DNA of 64,000 nucleotides from JACVRW01 sp963734025 (GTDB lineage Bacteria; Actinomycetota; Thermoleophilia; Solirubrobacterales; Thermoleophilaceae): the NCBI GenBank assembly GCA_963734025.1, contig CAVTFR010000002.1, forward strand, positions 325,032-389,031. The letters are read 5' to 3'. Below are positions 24,627 through 33,110 of the stretch, one piece after another. Below the pieces are notes generated by a model. The model was not told the origin of the DNA, did not search any database, and was given only the letters and a program-made list of their open reading frames with translations. Position 1 is the stretch's first letter. Every line of letters begins with the position of its first letter. The translations under genes were made by a program, and so were the position numbers.

Positions 24627-25826
24627 ATGCGTGCTGCGCTTCGAGCGTACCTGGTTGTCTCGATCGCGCTGCTGGCGGCCGCGGCGCCGGCGGCCGCCGA
24701 CGGACCGGGCGTCGGGACCCCGACCGTCGTGACGCTCGGCGACTCGGCGATCTCGGGCGAGGCCGGGCGCTGGGCCGGTAACACGAACATGGCGTCATGG
24801 CGCGTGGATGCGCTCGGCTCGACCGCCTACTGGGACACGCCGAGCGGCGAGGCAATCCCCGGCTGCCACCGCTCGAAGGCGGCCCAGGCACACATCGGCG
24901 GCGGCGTGGCGAGCGCGAACCTCGCCTGCTCCGGCGCCAAGACGACCACCGGCGGCACCGGCTCCGGCCAGGACTTCAAGCCGGGCATCGACTTCTACTC
25001 GGACGCCCAGGGCCGCAAGGGCCAAGCGCTGGCGCTGCAGGAGTACGCGAGCACGCACAACGTCAAGGCGATCGTCGTGATGATCGGGGCGAACAACTAC
25101 GGCTTCGCCGCGATCGTCGAGCGCTGCGTCCTCAACTGGGTGACCTCGCCGTCGTGGTGGAAGAACTACTGCTCGGACGACTCGGACATGACCTCGCGCT
25201 TCACGGCTGCCCGCCAGGCGCAGGAGACCGAGAACGTGCGGCAGGCGCTGCTGCGCGTGTCGCAGGCGATGTCGAACGCGGGCTACAACGCGTCTCAATA
25301 CGCGATCCTCGGCCAGACCTACTGGTCCCCGGTTCCGCGCGGCAACGGCATGCGCTATCCGGAGAGCGGCTGGACGCGCCAGTCGATCGGCGGCTGCGGC
25401 GCATGGAACCGCGACCTGAACTGGGCGAATGACACGGTTGTCGTCGCCATGAACAACACGATGCGCAACGCAGTCGCGCAGACCGGCCTGTCGAACGCGG
25501 GCGTGCTGGACATGCAAGACGCGCTCACCGGCCGGCGGCTGTGCGAGAACACGGTCGGGCTGCTAGAGGAGGTCGGACTGTCGTCCTGGCAGGACGCCGC
25601 CGCGGTCGACCGGACCGAGTGGGTCGGCCAGATTCGCACGCTCACGACGCTCGTCGGCCCCTACCAGCTTCAGGAGGACGCGCACGCCTCCTACTGGGGC
25701 CAGCTGGCGATGCGCAACTGCCTGCGGCAGGCCTACAACGGAGGCGCCGTGCGCGGCGGCCGCTGCGTGCGGGCGGCGAATGGCCTGAACGCGCAGGGAG
25801 AACCCAACATGCAGCTCGTCGACTAG
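24627..25826 (+). CDS. secreted SGNH/GDSL-type hydrolase
   Basis: 399 residues from ATG 24627, with a GGAGGAGGGG RBS. The signal peptide ends near PAAADG (residue 24). Block I is TLGDSAISGEA with the nucleophile Ser40. VVMIGANNYGF is the block III Asn. EDAHASYWGQ supplies the Asp351/His353 pair at the C-terminal end. The protein should act outside the cell as an esterase or lipase. Six or more cysteines suggest disulfides. Its stop overlaps the convergent GST-like gene by 4 bp. Confidence 0.85.
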   Translation: MRAALRAYLVVSIALLAAAAPAAADGPGVGTPTVVTLGDSAISGEAGRWAGNTNMASWRVDALGSTAYWDTPSGEAIPGCHRSKAAQAHIGGGVASANLACSGAKTTTGGTGSGQDFKPGIDFYSDAQGRKGQALALQEYASTHNVKAIVVMIGANNYGFAAIVERCVLNWVTSPSWWKNYCSDDSDMTSRFTAARQAQETENVRQALLRVSQAMSNAGYNASQYAILGQTYWSPVPRGNGMRYPESGWTRQSIGGCGAWNRDLNWANDTVVVAMNNTMRNAVAQTGLSNAGVLDMQDALTGRRLCENTVGLLEEVGLSSWQDAAAVDRTEWVGQIRTLTTLVGPYQLQEDAHASYWGQLAMRNCLRQAYNGGAVRGGRCVRAANGLNAQGEPNMQLVD

Positions 25827-26104
25827 GCCGTCGCGGAGCCGTCCGGGCTCAGCCGCCCCTCCCTGATACGGGCGGCGAGCTCGTCGGACTCCTCGCGCAG
25901 GTAGGTGCCGTCCTCGAACTCGATCGCGGGGAGGGCGCTCTGCCCGGTTTGCTGCTTGATCTCCGCCCGGTTCCAGCGGAAGATCGGCTCCTTCACGACC
26001 TCGTACTCGATCCCCGCCTCATCGAGCGCGGACTGGACCTTCCAGCACGGATGCGATCCCGTCTTCAAGAAGGTGGCCGGGCAGCGGTGAAGTTTGACGG
26101 CCAT
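25823..26104 (-). CDS. glutaredoxin/GST N-terminal-domain protein
   Basis: 93 residues forming one thioredoxin-like fold. It has a CPATFLKTGSHPC segment near the start, with Cys8 and Cys20 far apart rather than the CxxC of true glutaredoxins. The cis-Pro is in SALPAIEF, then DGTYLREESDELAARI. It resembles GST N-terminal or PgsE-like single-domain proteins. The role is thiol binding or exchange in the cytoplasm; this is inferred. Confidence 0.75.
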   Translation of the reverse strand: MAVKLHRCPATFLKTGSHPCWKVQSALDEAGIEYEVVKEPIFRWNRAEIKQQTGQSALPAIEFEDGTYLREESDELAARIREGRLSPDGSATA

Positions 26105-26169
26105 CGCGCATCCCGGTTGATATCAGGGTCCGGGCCCCCGCGGGGCGACGGCGTTCCGCCCGCGCCCGC

Positions 26170-26571
26170 TCATTGAGATGGCGCCGCTACCTCCGTGAGT
26201 GCCATCGTGTTGCCGTCCGGGTCCTTGACCCAGGCCGCCCTGAAGCCGTCGCCGTCGAACACGCCGCGCTCGTCGGTGACGAGCCCGGGCTGCTCATAGC
26301 GTTCGAAGGCCACGCCCCGTGACGTGAGCTCTTCCATCGTCTCGTCGAGATCGTCTACGAACCAGCTCGCAAGCGTCGCGGGCGACCTGCCGGCGTTGTC
26401 GGGGGCGAGGTAGATGAAGAGCGTCGTCGCCTCGGCGCACGGGTAGTGCACGCTCACGCCGTCCTCCACGTCGCCGGGGATCAGCCCCAGGCCGTCCTCG
26501 TAGAAACGCCTGGACCGTTCGAGGTCGGCCACGGCCGCCGCCGCCTCCAGTCTGCAATCGCTCAATCCCAT
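26170..26571 (-). CDS. VOC family protein
   Basis: 133 residues covering two half-modules of a VOC domain: VADLERSRRFYEDGLGL near the start and FRAAWVKDPDGNTMALTEV at the end. A metal-binding Glu is less clear than usual. It could be a small-molecule binding or dioxygenase-like protein. A complete copy, unlike the broken VOC genes near 15 kb. Confidence 0.85.
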   Translation of the reverse strand: MGLSDCRLEAAAAVADLERSRRFYEDGLGLIPGDVEDGVSVHYPCAEATTLFIYLAPDNAGRSPATLASWFVDDLDETMEELTSRGVAFERYEQPGLVTDERGVFDGDGFRAAWVKDPDGNTMALTEVAAPSQ

Positions 26572-26670
26572 TGGGCCTCCTGGTGCCGGTTCGCCTGTGG
26601 GGTCGACCTGAAGGACCCCCGCGACCGCCGGAATTCATCGGCCGGGTGCGGGCCATGTCATCGTAGCCGC

Positions 26671-27117
26671 GTGAGCTCGAGGGTCAGGGTCGTCGGGCGC
26701 CGGGTGCTGGTCCTGGCCGTCGTGGGCGTGCAGCTCTTCCTCGTCGCGCGCGGCTACTGGGCCGACCACAAGGAGTTCGCCTTCCAGATGTTCCCCGAGT
26801 CGAGCACCTGGCGCGCGGACGTGACGCGCGTGACCGCCGATGGCCGGCGGGTACCGGTCGAGGTTCCGTGGGCGGGATACCGCTGGGACGAGCTCGTCCA
26901 GGACCGGGGCCTGCGCTACCCCTTGGCCCGCCATCACGCGGACGCCGGCCTCGACAACCAGCTTGCCTTCCTCGGCGCCGCGCTCGACTGGGTCGCCGCG
27001 AACACCCCGCGCGACGCGGAGACCCGCCACCTCGAGGCGCGCGTCACCGCCTGGCACAACGACGACCCGGCACGAACTGAGGTCCTTCGCAGCGGTGTCC
27101 GCGAGGACGGGCGGTGA
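26671..27117 (+). CDS. membrane-anchored hypothetical protein of the HTTM cassette
   Basis: 148 residues from GTG 26671. One hydrophobic segment near residues 9-28 (RVLVLAVVGVQLFLVARGYW) should anchor it. The rest is a soluble domain with FAFQMFPESSTWRADVTRV and DELVQDRGLRYPLARHHA. It overlaps the GTG of the HTTM gene by 4 bp, which itself overlaps the third gene, so all three are coupled. Small proteins with this FQMFPESS-like pattern beside HTTM proteins suggest a common complex, but no function is known to me. Confidence 0.7.
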   Translation: MSSRVRVVGRRVLVLAVVGVQLFLVARGYWADHKEFAFQMFPESSTWRADVTRVTADGRRVPVEVPWAGYRWDELVQDRGLRYPLARHHADAGLDNQLAFLGAALDWVAANTPRDAETRHLEARVTAWHNDDPARTEVLRSGVREDGR

Positions 27118-28244
27118 CCGCCCGCCTCGACGAGCTGCTCGGGCGCCCGGTCAGCATGCGCGCGCTGGCGCTCCTGAGGGTCTTCGCCGGACCGGTCGTG
27201 CTCCTCCATCTGCGGCCGTACCTGACCGACACCCTGGACGGGCGTATCTACTCGGACGCGTTCTACGAGCCCTACGCCGCCTGGTACCCCGAGCTGCCCG
27301 AAACGGTCTACGTCGGCCTGCTCTGGCTGGCCGCGGTTGCAGCCGTGGCCATGTCGCTCGGCCTCCTCACGCGCCTCGCAGCGACGACGACGTTCCTGAT
27401 CGTCGCCTACAACCTCTTCCTCTCGACCACCCATTTCCACAACAACCGGGCGTATCTCCTGATCGTGCTGGCCGTGCTGGCGGTGGCGCCCTGCGGGCGC
27501 GAGCTGTCGCTCGACGCGTGGCTCCGCCGCCGCCGCGGGCTGCCGGCGCTCGACACGGCAGCGCCCGCCTGGCCGCTCTGGCTGCTCCGCTTCGAGTGCG
27601 CCGTGGTCTACGGGGCGTCCGGCTTCAGCAAGCTCGTCGATCCCGACTGGTTCGGCGGCACGGTCACCTGGCAGCGCGTGGTGCGAGCGCAGGACCAGCT
27701 TGACGCATGGCCCGATTGGGTGGTGTCGCTGTTGACCGACCGCAGCTTCCACACCGGGGCGGCCAAGTTCATCGTCCTCACCGAGCTGTTCATCGCGCTC
27801 GGCCTCTGGTGGCGCGGCACTCGGTACGCCGCCGTGTGGGTGGCCGTCATCTTCCACCTGTCGATCGAGGGCTCGGCGGCCGTGCAGGTTTTCTCCCTGA
27901 CCGCGATCGCCGTACTGCTGGTCTGGGCGGTGCCGTCCACGCGCGACCGGGTACTCCGTTTCGACCCTGCGGATGACCCCCAGCGCCGCTTGGCGGCGCT
28001 CGCGCGCGCGCTCGACTGGCTCGCGCGCTTTCACGTCGAGCCCACCGCGCCCGGTTCCCGGCTGGAGGTCGTCGACCGCGACGGCACGACGATCGCCGGC
28101 GCGGCCGCCGTGGCCTTCGCTCTGAGCCGCCTGCCGCTGACCGCCTGGTTCGCGCTCCCGACATTGCTGCTCCCGTCGGTGCGGCGTGCCCGCCGCGCAG
28201 GCCGAGACCGTGTAATCGCTGACCCCGCGATGAGCACCCGGTGA
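27114..28244 (+). CDS. HTTM (vitamin K-dependent gamma-carboxylase-like) membrane protein
   Basis: 376 residues with several hydrophobic helices. It has the HTTM pattern ALALLRVFAGPVVLLHL near the start, LSTTHFHNNRAYLLIV in the middle, and ASGFSKLVDPDWFGG, which is typical of the family. HTTM is the horizontally transferred transmembrane domain shared with vertebrate gamma-glutamyl carboxylase; bacterial members are mostly unstudied. It lies between a membrane-anchored protein and a large fusion protein, with 4-bp overlaps on both sides. Confidence 0.85.
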   Translation: MTARLDELLGRPVSMRALALLRVFAGPVVLLHLRPYLTDTLDGRIYSDAFYEPYAAWYPELPETVYVGLLWLAAVAAVAMSLGLLTRLAATTTFLIVAYNLFLSTTHFHNNRAYLLIVLAVLAVAPCGRELSLDAWLRRRRGLPALDTAAPAWPLWLLRFECAVVYGASGFSKLVDPDWFGGTVTWQRVVRAQDQLDAWPDWVVSLLTDRSFHTGAAKFIVLTELFIALGLWWRGTRYAAVWVAVIFHLSIEGSAAVQVFSLTAIAVLLVWAVPSTRDRVLRFDPADDPQRRLAALARALDWLARFHVEPTAPGSRLEVVDRDGTTIAGAAAVAFALSRLPLTAWFALPTLLLPSVRRARRAGRDRVIADPAMSTR

Positions 28245-30028
28245 GCGCCGGCGGCTCGGGTACGGCCGCGCGCCTGTGGCGCGCGGGACTGACTCTTGCG
28301 GTGGTGCTCGTGCTCGTGTTCGCGCTCGGCGCCCCGCCGGAGCACTGCCCGTCCGTCAGCCCTACGGAGCTCCGGCGCTCGTCCCAAGCCGTGGTCGACT
28401 GGTTCGTCCGCAATCAGGAGCCGGCGGGCGACTGGCTCTACGAGTACGACGCCGACGACGACTCGGTCTCGGCTGCCGACTACAACGAGGTCCGCCACGC
28501 CGGGGTGACGATGGGCCTCTACCAGGCCGCCGCGGCGGGCCTGCCCGGAGCTCTTCGCTCCGCCGACCGGGGCACCGAATGGGCGCTCGCCAGGCTGGAA
28601 GAGCAGGATGACTGGGCCGCGTTCAGCTACAACGGCCGCACCGTCACGGGCTCGACCGCGCTCCTCGTCGCCGGGCTCGCGATCCGCCGCGAGGCGACCG
28701 GGGACGAGCGCTACGACGACGAGATGCGGCGGCTCGGGCGCTTCCTGCTCGCCCAGACGGAGCCCTCGGGCGCGGTGCTCGCCGAGTACGACGCGGCGAG
28801 CGAAGCGCCGCTCCCCGGCCAGTACTCCAAGTACTACACGGGCGAGGCGTACTGGGCGCTCGCGCTCCTTCACGGGGCCTTTCCGGACGAGGGCTGGGAC
28901 GAGGCCGCGGACCGCATCGGCGCGTACCTGGCCACCTCGCGGGACGAGGTGGAGGATCACTGGCCGCCCATACCGGATCACTGGGCCGCGTACGGCCAGG
29001 CCGAGACGGTCGAGTTCCCCGGCCGTGGCGAGCCGCCGCTCACGGGCGATGAGCTCGACTACGCACGCGAGCAGGCCGGGCAGTTCGGCATGCAAGCGCG
29101 CTACCTCGGACAGCGCTTCGGTCCGTGGGGCGGGTTGGTGAGAGGAAGCTACGAGCCGCGCGGCGGCTGGTACGGCGTGGTCGGCGAGGCGGTGACCGGG
29201 TGGTGGCTCACCGCACGGGCGGACGCCCGGCTGGCGGAGCTGCAAGCACCACTTGCCGAGCGCGCCACCTGCGTCGCCGGGCTCGCCCTGGAGACGCAAT
29301 CCGGCGCCGAGGATGCCGAGGGCGCCACCCGGCCGGAGCGGGTTGAGGGGGCCTGGTTCGTCGACGGCACGACGCGCATGGACGACCAGCAGCACGCGCT
29401 TGCAGGACTGCTGCGAACCATCCCGATCGCCCAGGCGAGCGGTGCCGAGTCGTCGGGCGAAGATGCGCCGTCGAGCTGGCTCTGGGCCGCCGTGCTCCTC
29501 CTCGCACTGAACCCCGCCCGCGCCGTCTTCGCGGTCCCCCGCGCGGGGCGCTCGCGGCGCGCCGTGGCCCAGCTGGCCGCCGCCGGCGGAATCGCCGGCG
29601 CGCTTGCGGTGTGCGCCGCCGCCCTGCTGGGCGACCCGCTGCTCGAGGCGCTCGACGTGAGCGAGTCCTCCTTCCGCATCGCCGCCGGTGTCGTGGCGGC
29701 CGTGGCCGGAGCGTTCGACCTGTTCCGGCGGCCGCCCGGGCAGGAGCCCGCGCTCGACGGCTGGGGCGCCGCGCTCGTCCCGGTCGCGGTCCCGGTGGTG
29801 GCGCGACCCGCCCTGCTGGTCCTGGCGCTGGGGGCGGGTGCCGACAGCGGCGTCCTCGTGTGCCTCGGCGCGATGGCGGTGGGCATCGCCGTACTGACCG
29901 GCTTGGCGGCCGGCGTGCCCCCCGACGGTCCGCGCGGCCGCGTTCTGCGCTGGGCGGCCCGCTTGCTCGCGGTCGGGCTCGTGGCGCTCGGGGTCCTCCT
30001 CGCGCTCGACGGGATCCTGGCTGTCTAG
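28241..30028 (+). CDS. hairpin-barrel (alpha/alpha toroid-like) protein fused to MarC-like membrane domain
   Basis: 595 residues. A signal-anchor lies at 12-30. Residues about 45-380 are Trp- and Tyr-rich helical repeats (WFVRNQEPAGDWLYEYD, KYYTGEAYWALALLHGAF) that look like a six-hairpin glycosidase or terpene-cyclase-like toroid outside the membrane. From about 405 there are five or six hydrophobic helices with LNPARAVFAVPRAGRSRRAV, VSESSFRIAAGVVAAVAGAF and VPVAVPVVARPALLVLALG, an order resembling MarC proteins. This combination is unfamiliar to me. It is coupled to the HTTM gene, so a membrane-linked modification system is possible. Confidence 0.65.
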   Translation: MSAGGSGTAARLWRAGLTLAVVLVLVFALGAPPEHCPSVSPTELRRSSQAVVDWFVRNQEPAGDWLYEYDADDDSVSAADYNEVRHAGVTMGLYQAAAAGLPGALRSADRGTEWALARLEEQDDWAAFSYNGRTVTGSTALLVAGLAIRREATGDERYDDEMRRLGRFLLAQTEPSGAVLAEYDAASEAPLPGQYSKYYTGEAYWALALLHGAFPDEGWDEAADRIGAYLATSRDEVEDHWPPIPDHWAAYGQAETVEFPGRGEPPLTGDELDYAREQAGQFGMQARYLGQRFGPWGGLVRGSYEPRGGWYGVVGEAVTGWWLTARADARLAELQAPLAERATCVAGLALETQSGAEDAEGATRPERVEGAWFVDGTTRMDDQQHALAGLLRTIPIAQASGAESSGEDAPSSWLWAAVLLLALNPARAVFAVPRAGRSRRAVAQLAAAGGIAGALAVCAAALLGDPLLEALDVSESSFRIAAGVVAAVAGAFDLFRRPPGQEPALDGWGAALVPVAVPVVARPALLVLALGAGADSGVLVCLGAMAVGIAVLTGLAAGVPPDGPRGRVLRWAARLLAVGLVALGVLLALDGILAV

Positions 30029-30807
30029 GCCGGGACGGGCGCGCCCCGCTCACGTCGGCGGTGCCATGCCTCGAAGGCGAGCAGCACCGCGGTGGGCGGC
30101 ACCGTGCCCGGCAGCGAGTCGACTACGAGGAAGAGCTGGTTGAACGCTTCGAGCGCGACGAGCGTCGCCACGCCCGCGAGTGCCTGGTTGCGTCGCTCGG
30201 CCGCCAGGATGCCCCCGACGAGCCCGGAGATGAAGTAGTCGCCGTAGTCGGTCGACACGTCCCCGATGTCGGCGACCTGCAGCCGCGGGAGTCCCTCTGC
30301 CGGCGCCGCAGCATTGAAGGTGGCGTTCTGCTCGCCCCAGAGGTCACCGAAGATGAAGATCGCGTCGATGACGGTCATCGCGACGACGCCCAGCTTCAGG
30401 AAGAGGAGCGGCGTCGCGCCGGCGAGCAGGCGGCCCAGGGTCACGCAGGAACCGATGATCAGCAACAGGCGAGCGACCCGGCCCGATGGGTCGTCGGGGG
30501 CTGCGAACGCCACCGCGAGCAGTGGGACCACCGCCAGGGCGAGCCAGGGGCGGGCTCCGTGCGCCGCCCAGCCGAGCGCCAGTGCGCACCCGGGCGGCAC
30601 GAGCAGTAGGGCGATCCAGGTGATCACGTCGGCGCTGGCACTGGCCGCTGCGATCGCGACGACGCTCAGGACCACCGACACGGGCGCGATGAGCGCCCAG
30701 CCGCGACCGGTCAGCCGCAGCAGGAAGGCGGGGAGTCCCGCGGCGGGCAGCGCGACGCAGAGCGCCTGCGCCGCGTCGAGCACGAACGTGTCCCACTCGA
30801 AGTACAT
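30025..30807 (-). CDS. polytopic membrane protein, function unknown
   Basis: 260 residues from ATG 30807 (MYFEWDTF). Seven or eight hydrophobic segments are visible, including VSVVLSVVAIAAASASADV and VTLGRLLAGATPLLFLKLG. A more polar loop near 180-200 (LPRLQVADIGDVSTDYGDYF) may face the outside. No family recognised. The 3' end overlaps the HTTM-cassette fusion gene convergently by 4 bp. Its start codon lies inside a 35-bp element that is repeated at 34219. Confidence 0.65.
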   Translation of the reverse strand: MYFEWDTFVLDAAQALCVALPAAGLPAFLLRLTGRGWALIAPVSVVLSVVAIAAASASADVITWIALLLVPPGCALALGWAAHGARPWLALAVVPLLAVAFAAPDDPSGRVARLLLIIGSCVTLGRLLAGATPLLFLKLGVVAMTVIDAIFIFGDLWGEQNATFNAAAPAEGLPRLQVADIGDVSTDYGDYFISGLVGGILAAERRNQALAGVATLVALEAFNQLFLVVDSLPGTVPPTAVLLAFEAWHRRRERGAPVPA

Positions 30808-30830
30808 CCGTACGGCAGGGTGGCGGATGA
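30796..30830 (-). promoter_or_regulatory. two-block element, copy A (upstream of 30807 gene)
   Basis: On the minus strand TCATCCGCCACCC is followed after 7 nt by CGGATGTACTTCGAG. The same two blocks occur at 34219-34252 with a 6-nt spacer. The second block contains the ATG of the membrane-protein gene, or may be a -10-like TGTACT region of a leaderless or short-leader promoter. Confidence 0.4.
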
Positions 30831-30857
30831 CCGCTATCCGGGGCTCGCGCCCCTTCT

Positions 30858-31718
30858 CTAGAGGGCGGGTGGACCTGCCTCGATGCGACGAAGGACCGGC
30901 TCGAGCCGGTCGACCTCGTCGTCCATGGTGCGTCGCTCGTCCCACCAGGTGGCCCCGGCCTCGATCAGCGGACCGAGCAGGTCACGCGCGCCCGCGCTGC
31001 CCGTGGGGCTGGCCCCGCCGAGGACGAGCTCGAACGGACGACCCGGGTCGCCGTCGCGATGGGCATCGACGTACGCGACCAGGTCGCGCACCTCGTCGAC
31101 GGGTGGGGGGTGGCCGTGCGTGGCCGACAGGAACAGCGGGACGGCGCCGTCCCAGCGGGCGGCGCGTCGCATCGGTGCACGATGCGGCCAGAACCCGCCG
31201 ATCCAGACCGGGACGCGTGGGCGCTGAACCGGCCTCGGCAGCAGAGTCACGTCCTCGACGACGTAATGGCGACCCTCGTGCGTCACCGACTCACCTGACC
31301 AGTACCGGTCCAGCAGGTACAGGCCCTCGTCCAAGCGCTCGGCAAGCAGCTTCGGGTCGGTCGGCTCGCCGAAGCTGCCGTACTCGTCCTCGATGGGGCC
31401 GCCGAGGCCGGCGCCGAAGATCACCCGCCCGCCGCTCAGGTTGTCCAGAGTCGACACCTGGCGCGCGAGCTGCTGAGGCCGCCGCCGTGGGAGCGGGGTG
31501 ACGATCGGTCCCAGCCTGACCCGGGTCGTCGCGAGCGCCGCGGCGGTGAGAAGCATCCAGGGATCACCGAAGCTCTGCCCGTGGCGCTTGTCGTGGACCA
31601 CGTGGTCCCAGACGAACAGCGCATCCCACCCCGCCGCCTCAGTCTCCTCAGCCACGCTCGCGACGGTGTCCGCGTCGGCGAAGTCTCCGAAGTTGGGAAT
31701 GTTGATTGAGAACCGCAT
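30858..31718 (-). CDS. LLM-class flavin-dependent oxidoreductase
   Basis: 286 residues from ATG 31718, which shares bases with the stop of the cupin gene (TGATG). The luciferase-like pattern is the same as in the 9963 gene: EEETEAAGWDALFVWDHV-type segment, RVRLGPIVTPLPRRRPQQLA and LDNLSGGRVIFGAGLG. VPVWIGGFWPHRAPMRRAARWDG binds the flavin ring. F420 or FMN use is open. Translational coupling to the cupin protein suggests a shared task, perhaps oxidation of a small aromatic or antibiotic-like molecule. Confidence 0.88.
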   Translation of the reverse strand: MRFSINIPNFGDFADADTVASVAEETEAAGWDALFVWDHVVHDKRHGQSFGDPWMLLTAAALATTRVRLGPIVTPLPRRRPQQLARQVSTLDNLSGGRVIFGAGLGGPIEDEYGSFGEPTDPKLLAERLDEGLYLLDRYWSGESVTHEGRHYVVEDVTLLPRPVQRPRVPVWIGGFWPHRAPMRRAARWDGAVPLFLSATHGHPPPVDEVRDLVAYVDAHRDGDPGRPFELVLGGASPTGSAGARDLLGPLIEAGATWWDERRTMDDEVDRLEPVLRRIEAGPPAL

Positions 31719-32146
31719 CAGCCGTGCAGCGACCTTCCGCGGTCGCCGATCGGCGGTCCGACGCGAGTGACCTCGGGGACCGGTTGGAGCGCCCAATCGG
31801 GGGGTTCGGTACCGGCCCGGGCAGCCGCGCGTCGCGCGAACTCGCGCTCGAAGCCGGCCGGGGTGCATACGATCAGGAACTGCACCGCCGAGTCGCTGCG
31901 GTTAGCAAGGGTGTGGGGGATCCCGCTCAGGGCGAAGGCGAGCTCGCCGGCGCTCGCAGTGCTGAGCTCGTCGCCGACCTGGACGGTCAGCTCGCCGGCG
32001 AGAACGTAGAAGGCCTCATCGAAGTCGTGGATGTGCAGGGGCGGTCCCTTGGCGCCGGGCGGCATCACGCTCTCGGTAACCGAGACACGGCCGTCGCTCT
32101 GCTCACTTCGCAAGAGGACGCGAGGCGTTGTTGGGAGAGTGGGCAT
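31718..32146 (-). CDS. cupin-domain protein
   Basis: 142 residues with one cupin_2 barrel: MPPGAKGPPLHIHDFDEAFYVLAG supplies the two His and one Glu for metal, and LSGIPHTLANRSDSAV supplies the last His. The last about 40 residues are polar. It sits just before the LLM oxidoreductase and shares stop and start bases with it. Either a small dioxygenase/isomerase or a binding protein. Confidence 0.85.
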   Translation of the reverse strand: MPTLPTTPRVLLRSEQSDGRVSVTESVMPPGAKGPPLHIHDFDEAFYVLAGELTVQVGDELSTASAGELAFALSGIPHTLANRSDSAVQFLIVCTPAGFEREFARRAAARAGTEPPDWALQPVPEVTRVGPPIGDRGRSLHG

Positions 32147-32179
32147 GTGTCCTGAGTACCCAGGACCCGGGGTGATCGT

Positions 32180-32659
32180 CTACAGCTCGACAGGAATCCG
32201 GTGGTCGCCCTGGCGCGTGTCGCCGATGCTGTCGAGCACGAAGGTCTCCGTGGCCGTCGCACGGTAGAGGCGCAGGCCGGCCGGGGCGACGACGTCCTCG
32301 AGCGTCCACGCCCGCGCCCCGCCCTCCTGCGAGCGCCGCGAGAAGACCTCGATGAACCGCGTGAGCTCGGCGCCGGCGAGCTCCTCGGCGACGGCCGCCA
32401 TGTAGACCGCCTGTGCCTCGCCGAGCGCAGCCCGGGAGTCGAAGATCACGATGCCGGCCTCCGGACGCGCACTGAGATGGCGCGAGTGCCGGGCGTCCGG
32501 CGAGGAGACCCAGAGCAGTTCCGTGTAGCCCGCCGCCGCATACCAGACCGGAGAGACCCATGGGCGCCCGTCGGCATCGGCGGTGCCGAGCGTCAGGTAG
32601 GAGTTCGAGTCGATCAGCCGCCTGGCAAGAGCGGCGGGCTCCTCCGGATCCGGGCTCAT
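32180..32659 (-). CDS. pyridoxamine 5'-phosphate oxidase-like FMN/F420-binding protein
   Basis: 159 residues from ATG 32659. It has the split-barrel pattern SNSYLTLGTADADGRPWVSPVWY and DARHSRHLSARPEAGIVIFDS, followed by an alpha-helical part (FIEVFSRRSQEGG). These enzymes reduce or oxidise small molecules with FMN or F420. Its ATG overlaps the stop of the damaged SnoaL-like gene (ATGA), so they were once one transcript. Confidence 0.85.
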   Translation of the reverse strand: MSPDPEEPAALARRLIDSNSYLTLGTADADGRPWVSPVWYAAAGYTELLWVSSPDARHSRHLSARPEAGIVIFDSRAALGEAQAVYMAAVAEELAGAELTRFIEVFSRRSQEGGARAWTLEDVVAPAGLRLYRATATETFVLDSIGDTRQGDHRIPVEL

Positions 32660-33068
32660 CGCTCGGTTTCCGCTCGCTCGACAGCAGCCCGCTTCTGCGC
32701 CTCCTGGATGGTCGAGCAGGCTCTGTGCGAGACGATCAGGCCGTCGTGCAAGCCGATGACCCACGCGCAGACGGGCGTTGACTCGGCTCCGCTCGCCCGC
32801 CCCGGACCCGGCAGGTGCCGGCGACCACCACTCGGTCGCCGAGGTCCTCGTAGTGACTGCCGTCCGGCTCGAGCACGTCCCACAGCTCCTCGGCCTCCGC
32901 GAGGTAGGCGCGTACGCCGTCGTGGCCCCGGTAGCCACCGGTCTCGACCTGGGTGCCGGTGAGCGGGAGGAACTCGATCTCCGGGTGGTAGAGCCGAAGC
33001 AGCCCTTCGATGTTCCAGGCGCTGATCGCCTCGAAGCTACTGCGGACGAGTTCGATGTTGTCCGACAC
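32656..33068 (-). pseudogene. SnoaL/NTF2-like protein with one frameshift
   Basis: The first about 85 residues (LVRSSFEAISAWNIEGLLRLYHPEIEF, split here by frame) read as a SnoaL-like fold from GTG 33068. Near 32805 the frame must change to give the expected ending (WVIGLHDGLIVSHRACST and a tail). The corrected stop is TGA 32656-32658, overlapping the next gene. As sequenced the protein would end with an unrelated tail. Either a recent mutation or a base-calling error. Confidence 0.65.
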
Positions 33069-33110
33069 GGGCGAGAGAGCGTAGGCGAACTCCGGCTCGT
33101 AGTGGCCGGC

